Below the pieces are notes generated by a model. That model searched no databases. It saw only the letters and a program-made list of their open reading frames with translations, and was not told the DNA's origin. Source: Scilla litardierei (Eukaryota; Streptophyta; Magnoliopsida; Asparagales; Asparagaceae). From it: a stretch of 64,000 bases of DNA. The stretch lies in assembly GCA_030789695.1 (NCBI GenBank), contig CM061141.1:323997938-324061937 (forward strand), in the 5' to 3' direction. This document shows positions 58,338 to 64,000 of this stretch, piece by piece (the first letter of the stretch is position 1; the number at the start of each line of letters is the position of its first letter). Position numbers and translations under genes: made by a program.

Positions 58338-58446
58338 TGTAAACGTAGTGGCTATAGAATCCATAGCCCTGTATTTATAGCAATATGGTTACATAATGGG
58401 TGGATACCCACTAACGGGTTGGGCCACCCAAAGCCCGTTTATAACA
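58338..58446 (-). repeat. Copia element C: 3' LTR (109 bp)
   Basis: TGTAAACGTAGTGG…CCCGTTTATAACA in plus orientation. The minus strand has TATAAATA at 58372-58379 and a polypurine tract (AAGGGGAAG) just outside at 58447-58460. An LTR this short is unusual for an element with a full pol. The 5' LTR is missing, so a target duplication cannot be checked; the left flank is TACGT. Confidence 0.75.
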
Positions 58447-58816
58447 CTTCCCCTTATCCATCCATTGTTGTAAGCCATGATGAACACTTCAGGGTTCACA
58501 GAGCTTATCTCATCATGGGTCTATGGAAACTTCTGGATCCCAAGTTTAGGAGTACTTGCCTCGTTAAAACCTTTGCCAAGGAAAACCCAGTGGGAAAAAC
58601 CAGTGGCTAAGGGAAAAGAGTACAAGTCTCTGTAACTTCCCCTAATCGATGGATAACATCAAGGGTGGATACTCCTGGATCCAGAGTTGATGTGGCTGCC
58701 TCGTTAAAACCTTTGGCTATGGAAAACCCAGTGGGAAAAACCAATAGCCAAGGAAAAAGAGTACATCACTACATTAACTCCCCCTGAAAAGTACAAGCTT
58801 CAGGCTTGTAAATCTC
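58447..58816 (-). other. Copia element C: 3' untranslated region with direct repeats
   Basis: 'gcctcgttaaaacctttg' with 'ggaaaacccagtgggaaaaa' occurs twice (58559-58602 and 58693-58742), 134 bases apart. The motif is common next to the 3' LTR of this copia type in my recollection. Confidence 0.7.
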
Positions 58817-61252
58817 TCACTGTTTCATCCCAATCCATAGTACAAGTTTTCTAAAGGTACTACGAGGTAAAGCTTTAGTGAATAGATCTGCCAGGTTGTT
58901 GCAAGACTGGATCTGCTGGATGTCGATCTGGTTGTCTATTTGCTGTTCATGCGTCCAGAAGAGCTTGGGGGAAATGTGCTTCGTCCTGTCACCTTTGATG
59001 TAGCCACCTCGTAGTTGAGCGATGCAGGCAGCATTGTCTTCATACATGGTGGTAGGTCCAAGATCTCCCGTCTTCAGCCCGGTGGTCTTGAGGATATGGT
59101 GGATGACTGATCGAAGCCAAAAGCATTCTCTGCTAGCTTCGTGGGTCGCAATGAGCTCGGAGTGGTTAGATGAGGTCGCTATTGATGTCTGCTTCACGGA
59201 TCTCCATGAGATGGCCGTCCCACCGTACGTGAACACGAAACCGGTCTGGGACTTGGCGGTGTGTGGGTCGGACCTGTATCCTGCATCTGCATAACCGACT
59301 AAGTCGGATGATACACCTTTCTTGAAGTATAGTCCCATGTCCACAGACCCTTGGAGGTAGCGCAGAAGTTGCTTCACTCCGTTCCAGTGGCACTTTGAGG
59401 GCGCTGAACTGTATCTGGCTAGTAGGTTAACTGCGAACGCTATATCGGGATGCGTGCAGTTTGCCAGGTATAAGAGTACTCCAATTGCACTTAGGTAGGG
59501 TACTTCAGGACCCAGTGTTTCCTCCCCCTCTTCCAGCGGTCGGAAGTGGTCTGTATCAACATCCAATGATCTGACGACCATTGGTGTGCTAAGCGGATGA
59601 CATTTGTCCATAAGAAAGTTTTTCAGCACTTTCTTTGTGTATGTCGATTGGTGTAACAGGATTCCTCCGCTTAAGTGTTCAATTTGTAAGCCTAGGCAGA
59701 ACTTAGTTTTGCCAAGGTCTTTCATCTCAAAAGTCTGTGTGAGACTTTTGGATATCTTACCTATATCTTCAGGAGATCCGATGATGTTCAGGTCGTCTAC
59801 GTAGACGGTAATAATTACGAATCCTGTTCCCTTTGCTCTTATGAAGATGCAAGGGCAGACTTCATTTGTTGTGAATCCTTGTTGCACTAGGAATTCACTG
59901 AGTCTGTTATACCACATTCTACCTGACTGTTTTAGACCATACAGTGATCTCTGGAGTTTGACAGAATAGACGTCCCGAGGTCTTTCTGTCATTTTTATCG
60001 GTAGTTTATATCCGTCTGGGATTTTCATATAGATGTCCTTATCTATATTTCCATATAGGTATGCAGTCACAACGTCCATGAGCTGCATATCCAGGCCTTC
60101 CTTTGTAGATAGGTCAATGATAAAACAGAAAGTGATCGCATCCATAACCGGGGAATTGGTATCGTCATAGTCTATTCCTGGCCGTTGGGAAAAACCTTGT
60201 GCAACAAGGTGCGATTTGTAGCCCACGATCTCGTTATTCTCGTTTCTTTTTCTCATGAATACCCATTTATATCCAACAAGTTTAACACCCTTTGGTGTGA
60301 GGACTACAGGTCCAAAAACTTTGCGCTTCGAGAGTAAGTCCAGCTCTACTCCTATTGCCTCGTTCCACTTTGGCCAATCCTCTCTGCGTTTACATTCTGC
60401 TAGAGAGCGTGGATCGGTCTCATCGTCGTATTCAGTGACGTGAGTGGCAATAATGAGCGCGAAGTTATCATCGATGATTGTGCTTTTTCTGTCAAGTACC
60501 TCCCAAGTACGTACATAATTTAATGATATTTCTCCTACATTTTCCTCTTCAGGGGTTGGTAGGAGGGGAGAGGTAGCTGGGCTGAGCTCAGCATCCTGTG
60601 GTGGTATCGTTATTATTGCTCCAGGATTTTTCCTCTTTCGAGGGTTCTTATTTTTAGAGCATGGGGGTCGTCCTCTCTTTTGTTGAGGTACGTCCGCTTC
60701 TGCTGCAGGTGGATTGCATCCATCTTTGGGTATGTCAATTCTAGCTGGCGTATTTGCAGCTGGGACGTGTGATCTGAAAATCTTCTGGTTGTCAGTAAAT
60801 TTGTCCGGTAAAATGTGAACTGTGTTTTGAATTTGAAGGATCTTCAGGATCTCATCTTCACATTGGTTTGTACGCGGATCAAAATGGGATAAAGTTTTTG
60901 TATCCCATGAAATGGTCTTTGAAGCTTCTGGCTTCTGTGTGTTAATACCTAGTTTGGGAAAAGTGATTTCATCAAACTCACAATCTGCTAGACGTGCCTT
61001 GAAGCCGTCCCCCGTGAGGGGTTCTAGGTATCTAATGATCGATGGTGAGTCGAAACCAATGTAGATACCTAGTCGCCGTTGAGGACCCATTTTGGTCCTC
61101 TGTGGTGGTGCTATATGGACATAGACAGCACATCCGAATATCCTCAGGTGAGAGATATCCGGCGGGTTCCCATATGCAAGTTACATCGGGGAATAAGATT
61201 GACTACCCGATGGTCGTAATCTTATTAGCGATGCAGCGTGCAAGATGGCATG
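58817..61252 (-). pseudogene. Copia element C: reverse transcriptase and RNase H, nearly intact
   Basis: 757 codons (61090-58817) are uninterrupted: integrase end/linker (GPQRRLGIYIGFDSPSIIRY), a KRGRPP-type basic patch (about residue 140), RT with VVTAYLYGNI and the active site YVDD at residue 430 (59792-59803), then RNase H with YADAGY, SNHSELIA and YEDNAAC, giving its D-E-D residues, and a DLFTKALP end. The frame continues upstream in the same phase to integrase, broken only by two single-base stops: TAA (61165 region, after SPM, where relatives have Gln) and TGA at 61251-61253 (after VNAW, where relatives have Gly). Confidence 0.9.
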
Positions 61253-61732
61253 TCACCATGCATTTACAAGCAACTGGCATTGCATCAACAATGGACGAGC
61301 AATCCATTGTAGTCTCTTTATAAGAGATTCGGCTAACCCGTTCTGGGTGTGAACATGAGCTACAGGATGTTCAACTTCTCTGCCGGTTGCTTGGCAGTAG
61401 TCTAGGAAGACTTGTGATTTGAATTCCCCAGCATTGTCCAGACGCAATTTCTTGATCTGGTTATCTGGAAAATGTGCCCGCAACTTTATGATTTGTGCCA
61501 GTAGCTTTGCAAAGGCTACGTTGCGGGTGGACAGGAGGCACACAAACGACCATTTGGAAGATGCGTCAATCAGTACCATGTAGTACCGAAATGGTCCGCT
61601 TGCGGGGTGAATAGGCCCGCAAATGTCACCATGTATTCTCTCTAGGAAGCTCGGAGACTCAGAGTCCACCTTCAGGGGGGATGGTCTCGTAATCAATTTC
61701 CCTTTGTGACAAGGGGGGACAAGGAGATGCAC
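61253..61732 (-). pseudogene. Copia element C: integrase core
   Basis: Frame of 159 codons. HGDICGPI, KKLRLDNAGEFKSQVFL and NGLAESLIKRLQ carry the D, D and E of the catalytic triad, so the core residues are intact. It ends with a TGA stop in place of a Gly codon. A frameshift at about 61690-61735 separates it from the pre-integrase domain. Confidence 0.85.
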
Positions 61733-61925
61733 CCTTTCGAAGTAGCTTCAGGCTTTTCGAGTTAATTCCACGGTATTGTGATATGATGCGGCGCATCATA
61801 TTCCTTCCAGGGTGTCCTAGTCTACTGTACCAGAGTTGGAATTCTGGTTGATTATTGCACTTCTGGTGCTCGAGATTGTTTGCTTCCAATGCTCTTATCC
61901 TTGTGTGGTAGAGACCCGACGGGAG
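61659..61925 (-). pseudogene. Copia element C: GAG pre-integrase domain
   Basis: PEFQLWYSRLGHPGRNMMRR is the copia pre-integrase H-H-C-C zinc region (LWHxRLGH). It is in the same frame as the protease above, separated by one TGA stop at 61926-61928. Confidence 0.8.
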
Positions 61926-62270
61926 TCACTCAAAACGCTCAACGGTGGTTTTAGCACTGTCTTTATGAGACGTTACATACATGAATTCTCTGTTTTGTTT
62001 ACTCACCGTCTTAAGGTGGTATCCATTTAAACAGATATCTTTAAAGCTTAACAGATTTATATGTGAGCTAGGAGAGAAAAGCGCATCTTTTATTAGTAGT
62101 TGTGTTTTGTTGGGGAGCATAAAATGTGCTTCCCCTGATCCTTCAATAATTCTTGATGGACCGGATATTGTATTCACGGTTCCATCGTATCTATCAATGC
62201 TTTGGAAAAAGCAGATGCCTTGGAGGATCGTGTGGGTAGAGGCACTGTTCACTAGGCGTTTGTAATTCAT
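61926..62270 (-). pseudogene. Copia element C: protease with Asp-to-Asn active site
   Basis: RLVNSASTHTIL stands where relatives have LVDSATTHTIL: the catalytic Asp is Asn (codon AAC, a G-to-A change), so the protease should be inactive. The rest (ISGPSRIIEGSGEAHFMLPN, then NLLSFKDICLNGYHLKT) is typical. Confidence 0.85.
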
Positions 62271-62437
62271 CTAGTTATAAGAGAGAAAATATCGCAGTAT
62301 AAGGCACAAGAGAAAATATACTACGAATAATAATTCAATGTCTGAAAAGTTCATGCGACATGCTAGAATTAAAACAAGCAGAAAGTAAATTGTTTTTCAA
62401 ACAAAAATTACAATGCATGGAAAAAGTAGATAATGCC
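62271..62437 (-). other. Copia element C: AT-rich gap between gag and pol, possibly an intron
   Basis: About 160 AT-rich bases lie between the gag stop and the protease frame. On the minus strand it ends in an acceptor-like 'cttataactag' just before the protease. Most copia elements have one continuous gag-pol frame, so this is either an intron-like spacer or an insertion. Confidence 0.4.
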
Positions 62438-63105
62438 TCAGTCGAGCAGGTCATCGTTTGAGAAGTCCTCAGCGATGAACCTGATTGGTGCTAGGTCTTC
62501 TTGTTCCACCAGGTTTGTCTCAGCTTGCTTCTGGCTCGCTTTGTACAAGTCCTGTAGGTGGCGTGGAGTCCGACAATTCCTGGACCAGTGTCCAGTCATG
62601 CCACACCTGTGGCACTTATCTTCCCAGTCCTTTCTGGGGGCAGATGTCTGGCCGTCGTCCTTTCTCTTCCACACATTTTTCTTCTTCTTCCCCTCATTGT
62701 TTCTTCTGGGAGGGGGTCCTCTAGCCTGCTTCTTCATCGCCTTACCCTTCTGGGGTTTGCCTTTGAAGTTGCTCCTCTTCTTCTGGGAGGAGCTATGATG
62801 TGCTTCAGGCGCAGGAGCAGTGCCGGTAGGGCGTGAGTTATGGGTGGCCAGAATGAGGTCTCTATTCTCCTCTGCCATCAGAAGGCATGAGAGAAGCTCT
62901 GAGTATTTCGTGAACTTTCGTTCACGATACTGTTGCATTAGTATAACATCCTTCTCGTGGAAGGATGTATACGTCTTCTCTAACATGCGCTCCTCCGTCA
63001 CCTTTTCACCAAACAACTTCAGGCGTGAGGTGATGCTAAAGAGCGCCGAGTTGTACTCGGCGATAGACTTAAAGTCTTGGTGACAGAGGTTCTCCCATTC
63101 ATATC
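62438..63105 (-). pseudogene. Copia element C: gag, N-terminus missing
   Basis: From YEWENLCHQDFKSIAEYN on the frame is good UBN2-type gag (ALFSITSRLKLFGEKVTEER, then YRERKFTKYSELLSCLLMAE), then a Lys/Arg-rich part and an intact zinc knuckle CHRCGMTGHWSRNC. It stops at TGA (62438). Upstream of about 63105 the frame runs into G/C homopolymers that give only Pro/Gly and is not gag: roughly the first 90-100 residues and the 5' LTR are absent. Confidence 0.85.
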
Positions 63106-63218
63106 GTCCCCCCCCGACGGCCGGGGGGGGGGGGGGGGGGGGGGTTCCGTCGTTCGCCCCCCCGAACGCCACCGAACGGTAGGGGGATCCTTGTGACACC
63201 ACCGAACGCGGACGTAGG
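63106..63218. other. Homopolymer junction, probably a misassembly or breakpoint
   Basis: Two C runs flank a G run of about 24 (63122-63145). Copia gag stops on one side and a gypsy-type LTR starts on the other. 'cgaacgccaccgaacg' and 'caccaccgaacgcgg' form a small repeat. Confidence 0.6.
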
Positions 63219-64000
63219 GTGTAACGACCTGAAATTTCATCACCGATATTTACGTATTTTAAAAATAAATTTTACTTTATAAATGTTAGTCGAGATTTTT
63301 ATAACAAAACTGATTTCAAAAATTCTTGTAAAAATATTTTGAAATACTAGACTTATTATATTTTATTTCAGCAATTTCAGATTTCCTCAAATGCCTAAAA
63401 CATTTCTTTTAAAATTCATCTACCAAAATTACCGTTTTAGATCGACGAATTTATTTTCTATCCAAACATTTTCAAAATGTCTTCAAACTTTTAGAGTAGC
63501 ATCCTATGATCATTAAGGGCTTCCCACATTAATTTCATAATTTTCGGATATCGTTTCAGCCTAGAACCCGCAAACCCGCTTTCTAAATGTTTTGGCCTAA
63601 AACTAGCATTTCCGTAGCTCAAATCCCAAAATGGATCTTGTATTCGCGATCCTCGCGTCGATATGATCCCGTGGGTATGTTTTCGTAATTTTTCAGAGAT
63701 GTTTGTGAAAACGGACTTGTATTCCTCCGGTTTTCACTAATTACCACCACTAATTACTTTTCTACAATTACTAATCAACTTTACCTTCTTACTTCTACCA
63801 TAAACCCCCAACCAACACCCTTAAACCAGCCTTCCCCTAGCTGGTGGTATTAAAAATGTTGGATCTCACCCTCCTACTTAATAATCTTGTCTCCCCCACT
63901 AATTACAAGAATACCACCCCTAATCCCTATAAAAACCCCCCTAAGCCTCACAAATATTTGCACAGTAACTCTCACCTCTCATTTTTGTGTTCAAAGCCAG
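63219..64000 (+). repeat. Ty3-gypsy (Tekay/Del-like) LTR, runs off the window
   Basis: TGTAACGACCTGAAATTTCA starts the LTR at 63221. Similarity with 58217-58330 covers the first 110 bases. A TATA box (TATAAAAA) is at 63928-63935 with a pyrimidine-rich leader after it, so the transcription start of an element on the plus strand would be near 63960. No internal sequence is in the window. Confidence 0.65.

Noticed and set aside
63106..63202. Pro/Gly-rich N-terminus of gag in copia element C
   Set aside because: It is encoded by G/C homopolymers at the junction and matches no gag; the real gag sequence begins at about 63105.

Overview
This window is nuclear DNA from a flowering plant. The evidence is plant-type Ty1-copia and Ty3-gypsy elements (primer-binding sites complementary to initiator Met-tRNA, 5-bp target duplications), Helitrons, foldback elements, AT-rich introns with plant splice sites, and a neprosin-domain gene. 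The species cannot be told from the sequence. Most of the window is transposon debris. All family assignments come from reading the translations; no database search was run.

Layout. 68-8861 and 22088-29732 are two direct copies of one block (segmental duplication). Each carries a palindrome-rich LTR fragment, a LINE zinc-binding fragment, an LTR-like leader, a 165-bp hairpin MITE, an internal tandem repeat and one exon of a WD40 gene. Copy 1 also keeps a copia gag remnant that copy 2 lacks. Between the copies lie a 1.27-kb foldback element (9365-10637), two unidentified splice-bounded exon candidates (11441-11677), a TIR element (11883-12885), an Athila-like gypsy pol remnant with its LTR region (14586-18300) and a truncated copia element (18305-22087), all reading on the minus strand where stranded. 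From 29.7 to 53 kb the minus strand carries dispersed exons of one WD40 gene resembling plant WDR89. Its introns hold a Helitron (36171-36653), a foldback element split by a copia insertion (36654-40945), another foldback (42954-43952), a solo LTR with a perfect target duplication (44940-46214) and a small non-autonomous LTR element (47889-49581). 53498-54431 is a second Helitron with an internal minisatellite. 55658-56190 is the start of another LTR, cut by a 500-base assembly gap (56191-56690). Directly after the gap are the last three exons of a neprosin-domain gene (56691-57471), the best-preserved host gene in the window. 58218-64000 holds a gypsy LTR start interrupted by a nearly complete copia element with 109-bp LTRs (58338 to about 63105), then another gypsy-type LTR start at 63219.

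The most notable result is the WD40 gene. Exon-sized blocks at 52757-52889, 52458-52660, 47023-47108, 32331-32422 and 29423-29507 (duplicated at 8552-8636) lie on one strand in the right order. Splice phases match at two of the three junctions that can be checked; the exon 1 to exon 2 junction is one base out. The locus is spread over at least 23 kb, introns being filled by nested transposons, and several exons have frameshifts. It looks like a gene expanded and then lost through transposon insertion, whose 3' part was copied about 21 kb downstream before the local copy lost its splice acceptor.
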